A stretch of 64,000 nt of DNA from Massilia oculi (GCF_003143515.1 NZ_CP029343.1:1-64000); one strand, 5' to 3'. Counted from the first letter of the stretch, positions 18,223 to 28,057 are shown. Notes: generated by a model from the letters alone, not told the origin. Translations and numbers: made by a program.

Positions 18223-19584
18223 ATGTCCAGAGAGCGTTCACGATCCAAGCCCAGCGGGCTGCCGATCATTCATCCATTCGCGGCCGGCATCGATATCGGT
18301 GCACGATTCCACGTCGCCGCCGTCAGCCCGGATCTGTGCGACGAACCAGTCCAGACGTTTCAGGCTTTTACCAGTGATCTGGAACGCATGGCCAATTGGC
18401 TGGTTGCAACCGGAACGAAAACGGTCGTGATGGAATCGACAGGCGTCTACTGGGTCGCCGCCTTTGAAGTGCTCGAGTCGCACGGGCTCGAAGTCATCCT
18501 GGCCAACGCCCGCGAAGCGCGGGCCGTCCCAGGTAGAAAAAGCGACGTCAACGATGCCCAGTGGCTGCAGCGTTTGCATGCCTGCGGCCTGCTGCGTGCT
18601 AGCTTCCGTCCTGGCCGCGATATCGCAGAGTTGCGGGCCTATCTTCGCGCCCGCGAGAAGCACACCGACTACGCTGCCGCACATATCCAGCACATGCAGA
18701 AGGCGCTGACGTTCATGAACATTCAGCTCCATCACGTTATCGCCACGATCACCGGCGTCACGGGCATGAGGATCATCCGTGCCATCGTTGCCGGCGAGCG
18801 CAATCCCGATACGTTGGCGGCGATGCGCGATGTGCGCTGCAAGGAAAGCCTGGAAACCATCCGCAGTGCGCTGGTTGGTAATTACCAGCCCGAACACGTG
18901 TTTGCGCTCAAGCAGGCGCTTGCCCTTTACGATTTTTATCAGCGCTGCATCGACGAATGCGACGTGGAAATCGAACGTACGGTGGCGGGGCTGAACATTG
19001 GCAAGACGATGCCGGACGCGCCGCTCCCGAAGGCCAAACATCGCAGCAAAATGCCGAGCGATCCTAAGTTTGACGTGCGCGCTGCCCTGTATCAGCTAAC
19101 CGGCACCGATCTCACGCAAATCCACGGCGTCGGCCCATTCCTGGCATTACGGTTTATCGGCGAATGTGGTACGGACATGGGTCGATGGCGTAGCGCGAAA
19201 CACTTCACGTCATGGTTGACGTTGTCACCCGGCTGCAAAATCAGCGGCGGCAAGGTGCTGTCGGCGCATACGCGCAAGACCAGCAGCCGGCTGACCGTCG
19301 CGATTCGACTGGCAGCCGTCACCGTTGGACGGAGCGACACCGCGCTCGGCGCGTTCTACCGACGTCTTGCAGGACGCATCGGCACGGCCAAAGCAGTGAC
19401 CGCCACAGCCCGCAAGATTGCGGTCCTGTTTTACAACGCTATGCGGTATGGTATGGATTACCGGGACCCCGGTGCCGACCACTATGAACAGCAGTATCGC
19501 GATCGCGTGGTCAAGCAGCTGCATCGGCGCGCAGCGCAGTTCGGATTTGCTCTGCAGCCTCAGGAATCAATGGCTAGCGGGTGA
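18223..19584 (+). CDS. IS110-family DEDD transposase/recombinase
   Basis: 453 aa, full length. The N-terminal RuvC-like DEDD domain shows GIDIGARFHVAAV (first Asp, near 24), VVMESTGVYW (Glu, near 70) and KSDVNDAQWL (two Asp, near 106-109). The C-terminal Tnp_2-type domain contains IHGVGPFLALRFIGECG and a Ser region near SPGCKISGGKVLS. No lesion is visible, so it may be active. It lies inside the IS3 orfA. Confidence 0.93.
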   Translation: MSRERSRSKPSGLPIIHPFAAGIDIGARFHVAAVSPDLCDEPVQTFQAFTSDLERMANWLVATGTKTVVMESTGVYWVAAFEVLESHGLEVILANAREARAVPGRKSDVNDAQWLQRLHACGLLRASFRPGRDIAELRAYLRAREKHTDYAAAHIQHMQKALTFMNIQLHHVIATITGVTGMRIIRAIVAGERNPDTLAAMRDVRCKESLETIRSALVGNYQPEHVFALKQALALYDFYQRCIDECDVEIERTVAGLNIGKTMPDAPLPKAKHRSKMPSDPKFDVRAALYQLTGTDLTQIHGVGPFLALRFIGECGTDMGRWRSAKHFTSWLTLSPGCKISGGKVLSAHTRKTSSRLTVAIRLAAVTVGRSDTALGAFYRRLAGRIGTAKAVTATARKIAVLFYNAMRYGMDYRDPGADHYEQQYRDRVVKQLHRRAAQFGFALQPQESMASG

Positions 19585-19626
19585 GTTTCTTAGGAAGGCA
19601 TCGGCCTTCTTTGCCCGCGAGCTCAA

Positions 19627-20511
19627 ATGAGCTATCGGCTCATCGATGAGCTGCAAACGAAGGCCGTACCTGTCGCACAAACCTGTCATCTCCTTGGTGT
19701 TAGCCGGGCTGGATTTTACGAAGCCAAGCGTCGTGCAAATGCGCCGATGTTTTGCAAAGCGAGCGTGCATTTGCGTGCCGCGTTCATAAGCAGCGGCCAA
19801 AGTTACGGCAGCCGTCGGCTTGTCACGGCACTGGCCAACAGAGGCCTGCAGGTCGGGCGTTACAAGGTGCGCCGCCTGATGCAACAGGCCTGCCTGAAGC
19901 CAGTCTGGAAGCGCAAATTCGTACACACGACCGACAGTAAGCATGCCCTCCCGGTTGCGCCGAACGTCCTTGCCCGACAGTTCAACCCGGCAGCGCCCAA
20001 TCAGGCTTATGTCTCGGATATCACGTACATCCGTACTGGCGCAGGCTGGCTCTACTTGGCTGTCGTGCTCGACCTGTTCTCGCGCAGAGTCGTGGGCTGG
20101 GCAATGGCGCCGAGCATGCCAGCTGCCTTGGTTTGCGATGCCTTGCGCATGGCGATCCAAGCTCGGCGACCAGCGGCCGGACTGGTCGTCCACTCCGACC
20201 GCGGCAGCCAATATGCAAGCGACCAGTACCAGGCGTTGTTGACCGAGCATGGCTTCGTTTGCTGCATGAGCCGCAAAGGCAACTGCTGGGATAACGCCGT
20301 CGCTGAACGCTTCTTCTTAAATTTAAAGATGGAGCGTGTCTGGCAGCGCAATTATGCGAACCAAGCCGAAGCCAAGCTTGATGTGGCCAACTACATCGCC
20401 CGCTTCTACAACTGCGAGCGCTTGCATTCTGTATTGGGCAATCTGCCGCCCAGCGTCTATGAACGCGCAATGGCAGAGAAAGAACTTATCGCTGTGTCCG
20501 AAATTACTTGA
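19627..20511 (+). CDS. IS3 orfB, DDE integrase
   Basis: 294 aa, complete. HTH_21-like start (VAQTCHLLGVSRAGFYEA), then the rve core with Asp in YVSDITYIRT, Asp in VVHSDRGSQYAS and Glu in NCWDNAVAERFFLNLK. Its ATG overlaps the stop of the orfA tail. Normally made by frameshifting from orfA, which is disrupted here, so expression in the usual fused form is unlikely. Confidence 0.92.
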   Translation: MSYRLIDELQTKAVPVAQTCHLLGVSRAGFYEAKRRANAPMFCKASVHLRAAFISSGQSYGSRRLVTALANRGLQVGRYKVRRLMQQACLKPVWKRKFVHTTDSKHALPVAPNVLARQFNPAAPNQAYVSDITYIRTGAGWLYLAVVLDLFSRRVVGWAMAPSMPAALVCDALRMAIQARRPAAGLVVHSDRGSQYASDQYQALLTEHGFVCCMSRKGNCWDNAVAERFFLNLKMERVWQRNYANQAEAKLDVANYIARFYNCERLHSVLGNLPPSVYERAMAEKELIAVSEIT

Positions 20512-20519
20512 CCACTACA

Positions 20520-21063
20520 CATCAAAGGTGCTTACCTCGAAGTGTGGAGCGATATGCTCGGCTCGATCGGTGTCATTATCGGCGCTCTCGTCATTCGTTA
20601 TACCGGCTGGGGTTGGGTGGATTCGTCTATTGCCGTGGCTATTGGCCTCTGGGTCTTGCCGCGCACTTGGACCCTACTCAAGGCAAGCATGAATGTGCTG
20701 CTCGAAGGCGTGCCCGAAGGACTTGGCATCGGCGAGGTTAAGGAGACGATCGCGGCTGTGCCAGGTGTCGCTAGTGTGCACGACCTGCATGTCTGGTCGA
20801 TTACAAGTGGAAAATCGAGTCTGACAGTACACGTCGTGCAGCGTGAGGATGTCACCGATCCACAAGCCCTGTTAACGACCATTCGCCAGCTCGTCGCGGA
20901 CAAGTACAACATCCACCACTGCACCGTCCAGATCGAAACGAGCCCCTGTGAGGAAGCACTGGAGGAGCATCGATTTGGCCCCGCTGGTGGTAACGAGCAC
21001 GCCGACCACATCGATCATGCGGAGCATCCTGAACAAGAAGAACACGAAGGAGAAAAGCGATGA
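20520..21063 (+). pseudogene. czcD: CzcD-like CDF transporter, 5' half lost at IS3
   Basis: C-terminal 180 residues of a Zn/Co/Cd-proton antiporter. The frame begins directly at the IS edge with IKGAYLEVWSDMLGSIGVI (the helix V region) and continues through helix VI and the cytoplasmic domain (VASVHDLHVWSITSG) to a His/Glu-rich tail ending EEHEGEKR. Helices I-IV with the first metal-site Asp pair are missing, so transport should be lost. The stop overlaps the gmhA start. ATG at 20542 could give a soluble-domain fragment. Confidence 0.88.
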
Positions 21064-21656
21064 TCGACCATATTCGGAGTAATCTGATTGAGGCACGCAA
21101 TGCGCTTGACAGCCTCATTAACGACAGCGTCCAGCTTGGCAATATCGAGGCGGGCGCGGCCCTCCTGATCAACGCGCTCGGCAGCGGCCGACGGGTTATC
21201 TCTTGCGGAAACGGTGGCTCGATGTGCGACGCAATGCACCTGGCCGAAGAACTGTCAGGACAATTCCGCGAGAACCGCCCCGCAATGGCGGCGGTGGCGA
21301 TCAGCGACCCGAGCTATATCAGTTGTGTCGCCAACGATTATGGGTACGAACAAGTGTTTGCCCGGTTCGTTGAGGGAAACGGCGCTGCAGGCGACATTCT
21401 TTTCGCGATCAGCACAAGCGGTAGCAGCCCATCGGTTGTCCTTGCCGCGCGGGCCGCCCGCGCAAAAGGAATGAAGGTCATCGGATTGACTGGGCGGCCA
21501 AAATCACAGCTCGAGCAATTTGTCGACGTAATCGTCTGCACGAGCGCGGGACGATATGCTGACCGGGTTCAGGAGCTCCACATCAAGGTCATCCATATCC
21601 TGATCGAGCTCGTAGAACGTAGTCTGCAACCGGCGAACTATCCGCCAAAGGAGTAA
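21060..21656 (+). CDS. gmhA: Sedoheptulose-7-phosphate isomerase
   Basis: Cytoplasmic SIS-fold enzyme making D-glycero-D-manno-heptose 7-phosphate, the first step to ADP-heptose for the LPS core. 198 aa, normal length. ISCGNGGSMCDAMHLAEEL (near 47-65) and the sugar-phosphate loop AISTSGSSPSV (near 115-125) are intact. ATG overlaps the czcD stop (ATGA), so it was translationally coupled to a metal exporter; since the IS3 deletion its promoter must be elsewhere, perhaps in the IS. A second copy of a housekeeping function is expected on the chromosome. Confidence 0.92.
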   Translation: MIDHIRSNLIEARNALDSLINDSVQLGNIEAGAALLINALGSGRRVISCGNGGSMCDAMHLAEELSGQFRENRPAMAAVAISDPSYISCVANDYGYEQVFARFVEGNGAAGDILFAISTSGSSPSVVLAARAARAKGMKVIGLTGRPKSQLEQFVDVIVCTSAGRYADRVQELHIKVIHILIELVERSLQPANYPPKE

Positions 21657-21825
21657 GCCGGAACCGATGTCGCAGCGTCAGCTAAGTGTTGTGGACGCAC
21701 TACCAGAACATTGTTCCCTGTCTGGATACCCGGGCGACTACTATCGATTTCATCCCATAGGCATCGACCAGGTTGACTTGGACTTCCGGTATGCACAGAT
21801 GCAACGGTGGATAGCGCCTGGCTTC

Positions 21826-22179
21826 TTACATATCACGCTCACGGGCATGTTTGTCGCATGCAGCTGCACAGGCTTCGCATGCTGCTTTACATGCGGCGCA
21901 ATGTGCATGCTTGTCAGCATGCGCTGCACATGCCGCTGCACAGGCCCTGCAAATATGCGCACAGAGCGTGCAGAAGTCGCCGTGATGCTCCGACCCGCGC
22001 GCCAGCGCATTCATCGTTGCGCTGCAAATGTCGGCGCAATCGAGATTGATCAATGCACAATTGGCTTCGCCGCCTTCGCGAATGTCAGCCGCAGCACACG
22101 CCTGGGCAGCATGGATGGCTTCTTCACATGCCTCGATACAGGCTTGCAGATTTTTCTCGTGCGTAGTGGTAGTTTGCAT
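21826..22179 (-). CDS. Cys-rich four-helix-bundle copper-binding protein (DUF326/Csp-like), copy a
   Basis: 117 aa with 16 Cys, mostly as CxxxC and CxxC on predicted helices (QACIEAC, LCAHICRACAAAC, CAACKAACEACAAAC), the pattern of four-helix Cu(I) storage proteins. No signal peptide, so cytosolic storage is likely. A strong RBS AAGGAGG lies 5 nt before the ATG. It stands alone, convergent with gmhA. Related genes are at 42793-43164 and at the right edge. Confidence 0.9.
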   Translation of the reverse strand: MQTTTTHEKNLQACIEACEEAIHAAQACAAADIREGGEANCALINLDCADICSATMNALARGSEHHGDFCTLCAHICRACAAACAAHADKHAHCAACKAACEACAAACDKHARERDM

Positions 22180-22476
22180 ATGGTCCTCCTTGGAAAGTTA
22201 AAACGGATGGTTCTCAGGCGTTCACAAGGATAGACCTACACGTAATAATTATGCGCGGAATTGCAAGTTGCCTCAGCGCCAACAGAAGGCGTATATAGTG
22301 TTTTCGTTTCTTACGGTTCGAATTGTCATCGTCGTTTTGTGCTCGACTGTGTTTACGAAAGCAAAGCCGTCATCGTTGCATTTGGCCGGAGCGGTCCGCC
22401 ACCTAAACACGGCCTAGATGCGGCTCGATGCAAACGTATATGGCAGGATGGGAACCAGCTCGGTGACCCGCGTATT
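22180..22476. other. Spacer between the Cys-rich gene and YnfA-like gene
   Basis: About 300 bases. The part next to 22180 must hold the promoter of the Cys-rich gene; the part nearer 22476 still shows degraded coding sequence of the YnfA-like protein. No MerR dyad seen. Confidence 0.4.
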
Positions 22477-22755
22477 CTAGATATCGCGACTGGTGAATAT
22501 CCGGGGATGTGAGACTTGTTCGCCCAGGAGAAAGTACAACATGACTGCTGCCAGATAGAGAGCCGCGTAAACGGTATATACCTTTTGGCGGGGTGCAGCA
22601 TGCCGGTGGAGCAGATAGAAGAATATCGATCCGGCAATGGCCGCAGGGAGAAGGAAGATTGTCGTAGCGCGGTGATGCAGCCAGTAAATGGGTATGATTC
22701 CTCCAATCATCTCTGCGAGGAACGTCAAGAAATAGAGCAAATATAGGCGAATCAT
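22477..22755 (-). pseudogene. YnfA-family (UPF0060) membrane protein, C-terminus degraded
   Basis: Small multidrug-resistance-like membrane protein. The first three helices look like YnfA (LLYFLTFLAEMIGG, PIYWLH, VYTVYAALYLAAVMLYFLLGE), but instead of the family's fourth helix (IGAAVCLAG type) the frame reads PRIFTSRDI and stops at 22477. Fragments suggestive of that helix persist in another frame below 22460, so a frameshift probably removed it. ATG at 22755 is preferred over an earlier start at 22767. Confidence 0.6.
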
Positions 22756-23035
22756 CTTGCACGCCAAAGATCAATTTGCTCGATTCTATCCTGAAGCAAC
22801 GGGCTGCGCTTGCACTGCCCTGCAGCCAAACGGCCGCGGATCTCTTCGCGACGGGCTGAAGGTGATAGCACTTAACCTCATGCACGGATCACCGTCAACT
22901 GGACGAAGGGCTGGCTGCCGCGCGGAGCCGCGCCGCCTGGAATTGGCGCGGTCGCAGGATGCACTGACTAAACCGCCCTTTGTCCCTGAGCCTGATGGCC
23001 CAGTTGATTCGACATAGACCTGCAGAGCCTTCCGA

Positions 23036-23257
23036 TCACGCCGGTCCCCGCTCGACATCACCTGCATCCGTTTCGCCCCCGCTTTCGATATCGGCGCGGT
23101 TTGCCGAGCCCTCGGAATCTTCGACGCTGTCGATCACGGGAGATGCATCGCTATCGACGCGCTCGACATCGGCATCAACGTTTTCCGTTTCGCTCTCAGG
23201 ACGCTTAGGATCGTCTGGCGACGGAGCAGGGACTTGCGCACGTTTTTTTGTTGCCAT
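23036..23257 (-). CDS. Small acidic hypothetical protein
   Basis: 73 aa from ATG 23257, preceded by TTGGAG at about 7 nt. After a basic start (MATKKRAQVP) it is rich in Asp, Glu and Ser (ETENVDADVERVDSDAS) with no hydrophobic segment, so it is probably disordered. No family recognised. It follows kdsA at 45 nt on the same strand and may share its transcript. Confidence 0.5.
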   Translation of the reverse strand: MATKKRAQVPAPSPDDPKRPESETENVDADVERVDSDASPVIDSVEDSEGSANRADIESGGETDAGDVERGPA

Positions 23258-23301
23258 CAAATTCTCCAAAATCCGACTCGGATGAAAGTTTCACTATTGA
23301 T

Positions 23302-24213
<912 letters not shown>

Positions 24214-24241
24214 TTATGGGTTTTTTTGGCCGCAGCCTGCC

Positions 24242-24961
24242 TCATATCAACATATCGATCATGAACAGCAGGATGAATCCGAGGAAGAACATCGCCGTCT
24301 GGCCAGGCGTTTCCTTACCTTCGTGTGCTTCTACCAATAACTCCTCGGTAACCAGATAAAGCAATGCGGCCACACCGAACGCCAGCAAGGCATCGATAAA
24401 CACCGGGGCCACGCTGTTGAGGATGACAGCGCCGGCGCCCGCCCCTGCCAGCACCCCAGTACCGAGGATCCCGGCAGTAACGCCTATCCTGATCGATGTC
24501 TGGCCTGCAGCACGCAATGAAGTTGCGCATGAGGCGCCAAGAAAGAATGTCTCGAGCACCAGGCCGATTGTCAACAGCAGGCCTTGCTTCTCGCCCGCCG
24601 CGAATGACAGCCCGATCAATGCGCCGTCGAGGACGACGTCAACGCCCAGCGCGGTTAGCAGCGCGCGCGGATCGCGCCCCTCCTCGTTGCTCCCGCCTTT
24701 CTCGCTCCACCATTTCAACCCTAGCATGAAGGCGACGCCAAACGAGAATCCGATTAAAGTGGGCCAAGGCAGGCGCCGATGCATCAGGTCCGGCAACAAC
24801 TCGACAGCCAGGACGCTGAAGACCGTACCAGCGGCAAAATGTTGAACCGCGCTGCGCAAGCCAGCGCTCGGTTGCTTGAGGAGTGAAAGCAGCGCGCCGG
24901 CCAGGATGGCGACGGCAGGGAGCGTCGCATACAGCATCACTTTCGACAAGGTCGCTGTCAA
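24242..24961 (-). CDS. ZIP-family metal transporter
   Basis: 239 aa, about eight membrane segments. HFAAGTVFSVLAVELLPD (near 42-59) and LVTEELLVEAHE (near 205-216) carry the His/Glu residues placed like the ZIP transport site in helices IV and V, and GVDVVLDGALIGLSF is the family helix IV. TTG start overlaps the stop of the P1B-4 ATPase (TTGA), so it is translationally coupled to it. ZIPs usually import Zn or Fe; pairing an importer with an exporter is odd, so direction and substrate are open. Confidence 0.85.
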   Translation of the reverse strand: MTATLSKVMLYATLPAVAILAGALLSLLKQPSAGLRSAVQHFAAGTVFSVLAVELLPDLMHRRLPWPTLIGFSFGVAFMLGLKWWSEKGGSNEEGRDPRALLTALGVDVVLDGALIGLSFAAGEKQGLLLTIGLVLETFFLGASCATSLRAAGQTSIRIGVTAGILGTGVLAGAGAGAVILNSVAPVFIDALLAFGVAALLYLVTEELLVEAHEGKETPGQTAMFFLGFILLFMIDMLI

Positions 24962-27189
24962 GATGATGCCTCCTTCGAGCCGGTGTGATGGAGATCCGAA
25001 GATCGAGACGTGCTCTCCTCTAAACCTGCTGCTATGGTTGTGTCGACGGCTCCCCTCGCGACGTCTGGGTAGGCGAGCAGGCGTAAGGCGTTGATCACCA
25101 CCAGCAAGGTTGAGCCTTCATGGAACAGGACGGCAGTGCCGATATTCAGGCCGAAGATCGTCGCCGGAATCAAGACGGCGACCACGCCCAGGCTTACCCA
25201 TAAATTTTGCTTGATTACGCGCCTGGTGCGGCGCGACAGGCCGACCGCGAACGGAAGCTGACTGAGATCGTCGCTCATCAAAGCAACATCGGCGGCCTCG
25301 AGTGCGACGTCGGAGCCGGCCGCGCCCATGGCAATGCCGACGGTCGCGTTCGCCATCGCCGGCGCATCGTTGACGCCGTCGCCGACCATTGCGACCTTGC
25401 CGTGGCGCTCGCGCAAAGCCTTGATTGCCTCGACTTTCTGTTCCGGCATCAGGTCGCCCCGGGCTTCGGTCAGTCCCACCGTGCGGGCGACGGCATCCGC
25501 CACCTGCTGATTGTCGCCCGAGATCATCACCAGGCGTTCGATGCCAAGCTCCCGCAACTGCGCCATCACGCCAGGCGCCGCCACACGCGGCGTGTCCATG
25601 ACGCCGATGACCCCCAGGAAGCGCGAGCCCTTCCTGACGATCATCGTGGTGCGCCCCGACTGCACCAGTTTCTCGTTGGCAGCGGCTAATTCGGGTGGCA
25701 GTAGCATGCCGTCCAACTCGCTGAACAGTACCGGCTTCGCAATATAGACAGTCTCGCCATCGACCGTTGCCTGGACACCGCGGCCGGCGAGGCCACGCAC
25801 ATCGTCGGCACGGGCCGCAACAGTGTCGGGTTTGAGCCGGTCACGCCCGCCTTTGACGAGCGCCGATGCCAACGGGTGGTCGCTGTGCGACTCGACCGCC
25901 ACGACCAAGGCCAGCAATTCGTCCTCGGTTACACCGCTTGCTACGATTACGTCCGTCAGCTTCGGCCGCCCTTCGGTCAAGGTTCCGGTCTTGTCGAAGG
26001 CAATCGAATTGAGGGTGCCGAGGTTTTCCAGCGGGCCGCCCCCTTTTACCAGCACGCCGCTGCGCCCGGCCCGTGCCACGCCCGACAGCACGGCACTGGG
26101 TACCGAGATCGCCAGTGCACATGGGCTCGCGGCTACGAGCACCGCCATCGCGCGGTAGAAGCTGGCCGAGAACGGCTCGTCGATCACCAGGAAGGCGAGC
26201 ATGAGCAGTGCCACAAGCACAAGGATGACCGGGACGAACACACGTTCGAACTTGTCGGTGAACTGCTGGGTAGGCGAACGCTGCGCCTCGGCTTCCGCCA
26301 CCATCTGCACAACGCGGGCCATCGTCGACTGCGAAGCAAGGCGTGCCACCATCACTTCCATCGCGCCGGCGCCGTTGATGGTGCCGGCAAATACGCGGTT
26401 GGCTGCATCGACCCGGTCGAACGCGGTAATCGCGCCAGCGCCATCCTGGACCGGCGACTTGTCGACCGGGATGCTCTCGCCTGTCACCGGCGCCTGGTTG
26501 ACGCTAGATGTGCCTTTGACGACCACGCCGTCGGCGGGCAAGCGTTCATTCGGCTTGACCAGCACAATGTCGCCTGGCACGAGGGAAGCCACCGGAACCT
26601 CTTCCAACGCTTCGCCGCGCTTGCGCACTGCCGTTTCTGGAGCCAGCTTGGCCAACGCTTCGATTGCTTGCCGCGCGCGCCCCATTGCAAAATGTTCCAG
26701 CGAGTGGCCGAGGCTGAAGAGGAACAGCAATAACCCACCTTCCGCCCAGTTTCCCAATGCGGCCGCGCCCGCGGCTGCGACCAGCATCAGCGTATCGATT
26801 TCGAAGCGACGTGCGAGCAGGTTCTCGAACGCTTCCTTGACTGTGAAGTAGCCTCCGAAGAAATAGGCGCCAACATACAAAGCCCGAGGCAGCCAGTCCG
26901 GGCCGGCATCGGCGCGATCGAACAGCCAGCCGGCCAGTACGCAGACGCCGGCGATGACGGCAAAAATGAGTTCCGTATGTTCGCCGAACACGCCGCCATG
27001 CACATGCGTATGTCCCGCATGGCCGCCCTTGTCATCGTGCGCATGTTTGTGCTCCGCATGGGCACCCTTATGCGCATGCGCGTGGTCGTGACCGGCGTGG
27101 TCGTCGTGATCGTGATCCATTGCCGCGCCCGCGCCAGTCAATTCCGTACCAAGGGAGCTGACCAGCTCTTCCAGCCGTGTTCGCGCCAC
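24958..27189 (-). CDS. czcP: P1B-4 type metal ATPase (CzcP/CoaT-like), core
   Basis: Inner-membrane exporter for Zn, Co or Cd. 743 aa. A His-rich N-terminus (HDHDDHAGHDHAHAHKG) precedes the membrane region; VTGES, then SPC (AASPCALAIS, near 357) in place of CPC marks the P1B-4 group; DKTGT near 398, HP-type loop (SHSDHPLASAL) and GDGVNDAPA are all intact. The GTG at 27189 follows a TAA at 27202-27204 by four codons in the same frame, and the frame above that stop encodes a plausible metal-binding domain. So it is either re-initiated or an N-terminally cut protein. Coupled to ZIP downstream. Confidence 0.88.
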   Translation of the reverse strand: MARTRLEELVSSLGTELTGAGAAMDHDHDDHAGHDHAHAHKGAHAEHKHAHDDKGGHAGHTHVHGGVFGEHTELIFAVIAGVCVLAGWLFDRADAGPDWLPRALYVGAYFFGGYFTVKEAFENLLARRFEIDTLMLVAAAGAAALGNWAEGGLLLFLFSLGHSLEHFAMGRARQAIEALAKLAPETAVRKRGEALEEVPVASLVPGDIVLVKPNERLPADGVVVKGTSSVNQAPVTGESIPVDKSPVQDGAGAITAFDRVDAANRVFAGTINGAGAMEVMVARLASQSTMARVVQMVAEAEAQRSPTQQFTDKFERVFVPVILVLVALLMLAFLVIDEPFSASFYRAMAVLVAASPCALAISVPSAVLSGVARAGRSGVLVKGGGPLENLGTLNSIAFDKTGTLTEGRPKLTDVIVASGVTEDELLALVVAVESHSDHPLASALVKGGRDRLKPDTVAARADDVRGLAGRGVQATVDGETVYIAKPVLFSELDGMLLPPELAAANEKLVQSGRTTMIVRKGSRFLGVIGVMDTPRVAAPGVMAQLRELGIERLVMISGDNQQVADAVARTVGLTEARGDLMPEQKVEAIKALRERHGKVAMVGDGVNDAPAMANATVGIAMGAAGSDVALEAADVALMSDDLSQLPFAVGLSRRTRRVIKQNLWVSLGVVAVLIPATIFGLNIGTAVLFHEGSTLLVVINALRLLAYPDVARGAVDTTIAAGLEESTSRSSDLHHTGSKEASS

Positions 27190-27201
27190 GGTGGCGCGCT
27201 C

Positions 27202-27582
27202 TTATTCGACACGAATCCTGCCCGAGGCAGATACCTCGGCCTCCAGTACGCCTGGAATCTGGCGCAAACGCTGCGAAAAGAGCCGTGCGCTGCGCGAGTG
27301 GAGCGGCGAGGGCGTGCAGCCGACGTAGTGGGCGAACTTTTCGCTCAGTTGCGCACCGACAGCACTGACTAGTTCCCGCAGCCGCGACACAGCGATGACG
27401 GACGGGTCATAGTGCATGCACAGCAGGGGCGGCGATCCCTCTTGTGTCTTTATATGAACACGTTCCACTCCCGGGCGGCCTGTCAGCAGGCTGACGAGCC
27501 GCCCGATGCAAGGATCGCGCGCATCGTCTACTTCGGGCAGGATCAATGGCAATTCAAGCCGCACTCGTTCCGATTGTTCCAT
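27202..27582 (-). pseudogene. N-terminal domain of the P1B-4 ATPase, cut off by TAA
   Basis: Same frame as the ATPase, ending in RIRVE-stop, with ERAT and then the GTG start beyond it. The 126 residues include RLELPLILPEVDDARDPCIGR, GRPGVERVHI and LRQIPGVLEAEVSASGRIRVE, which read like two ferredoxin-like (HMA-type) strands-and-helix units without a CxxC. The start is uncertain: the frame stays open up to 28113. Most simply, one substitution split an originally ~868-residue ATPase. Confidence 0.65.
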
Positions 27583-28057
27583 ATAAGCTCTCATTGCTGG
27601 GAAACGCCAGAGTAATGTCGGCACCGGATATCGTCCGTATGCCAACGCACCGAAGCGGAACCAAGTCGCGACAACCGAGCCGGCCGTTATAGCAGGCAGG
27701 TGCCGACGCCAGACCGACGAATCATCAACCTCCCCTTGACGATTCTCGCTCGACAGCTTGGCTGGAGCGTCGTCGCGGCCGATTGTCAGCACGAATAGGG
27801 AATCTTCGCCCGGCAGTTCGGACATCACTCGCCGGAGACAGGGCTCACAGGCTGAGTCGGCTCTTTCTCTAGAGAACCATCCCTGAAAGGCACGTGCGAC
27901 CCGCGGAACTGCTATCCTGTTCCCTACGGAAGCGGCGACGCGACGTGCGCTTAGCCCTGGGCTAACCCACCACACTGGCTGACCGGGACTATCGCCGAGG
28001 TATCCAGCAAAGCTTGAGCCGTACAACCTGCAGTGACTCGGCCGGGAACAAGACACC
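27583..28057. other. Region between P1B-4 ATPase and BNR-repeat gene
   Basis: About 475 bases that should carry divergent promoters. The minus frame of the ATPase N-terminus remains open through it, but the encoded residues match nothing I recognise. No MerR-type 19-bp-spaced promoter was seen. Confidence 0.4.

Larger units (their letters stand above)
17995..19594 (+). mobile_element. IS110-family insertion sequence inside IS3 orfA
   Basis: Boundaries are inferred by rejoining orfA: DVDVLKK ends near 17994 and KASAFFAREL resumes at 19595. It has about 228 noncoding bases on the left, one transposase gene and only about 10 bases after its stop, the layout of the IS110 group (long left end) rather than IS1111. 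No terminal inverted repeats are seen, as expected. Boundaries may be off by a few bases. Confidence 0.83.
17733..19630 (+). pseudogene. IS3 orfA, split by IS110 and frameshifted
   Basis: Helix-turn-helix half of an IS3 transposase. The start MIRQRRNFDPSFKLEVV follows GAAGGAG. Near 17923-17928 a base is missing: the leucine-zipper part (QLEQENRQLRSDVDVLKK) is in another frame. The frame is interrupted at about 17994 and its tail KASAFFARELK resumes at 19595-19630 beyond the IS110. Its TGA overlaps the orfB ATG, the usual IS3 arrangement. Without an intact orfA this copy should be unable to make the OrfAB transposase. Confidence 0.82.
17670..20519 (+). mobile_element. IS3-family element interrupted by an IS110-family element
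   Basis: Ends are TGTAGTGGTC at 17670 and its inverse GACCACTACA ending at 20519. orfA begins at 17733 and orfB at 19627; an IS110 element of about 1.6 kb is inserted near the 3' end of orfA. Left flank CAC and right flank CAT do not form a duplication. The left neighbour is a truncated recombinase and the right neighbour a truncated CDF gene, so the IS bounds a deletion that joined unrelated DNA. Confidence 0.88.

Noticed and set aside
5290-20519. Composite transposon bounded by two IS3 elements
   Set aside because: The scrap at 5290 ends in TGTCAATAGTGGACA and the element at 17670 in TGTAGTGGTC; they are different IS3 members, so they would not mobilise the interval together.
21667-22233. 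Plus-strand frame opposite Cys-rich protein a
   Set aside because: Its Cys content is the mirror of the genuine minus-strand gene, which has a strong RBS and the copper-storage pattern.
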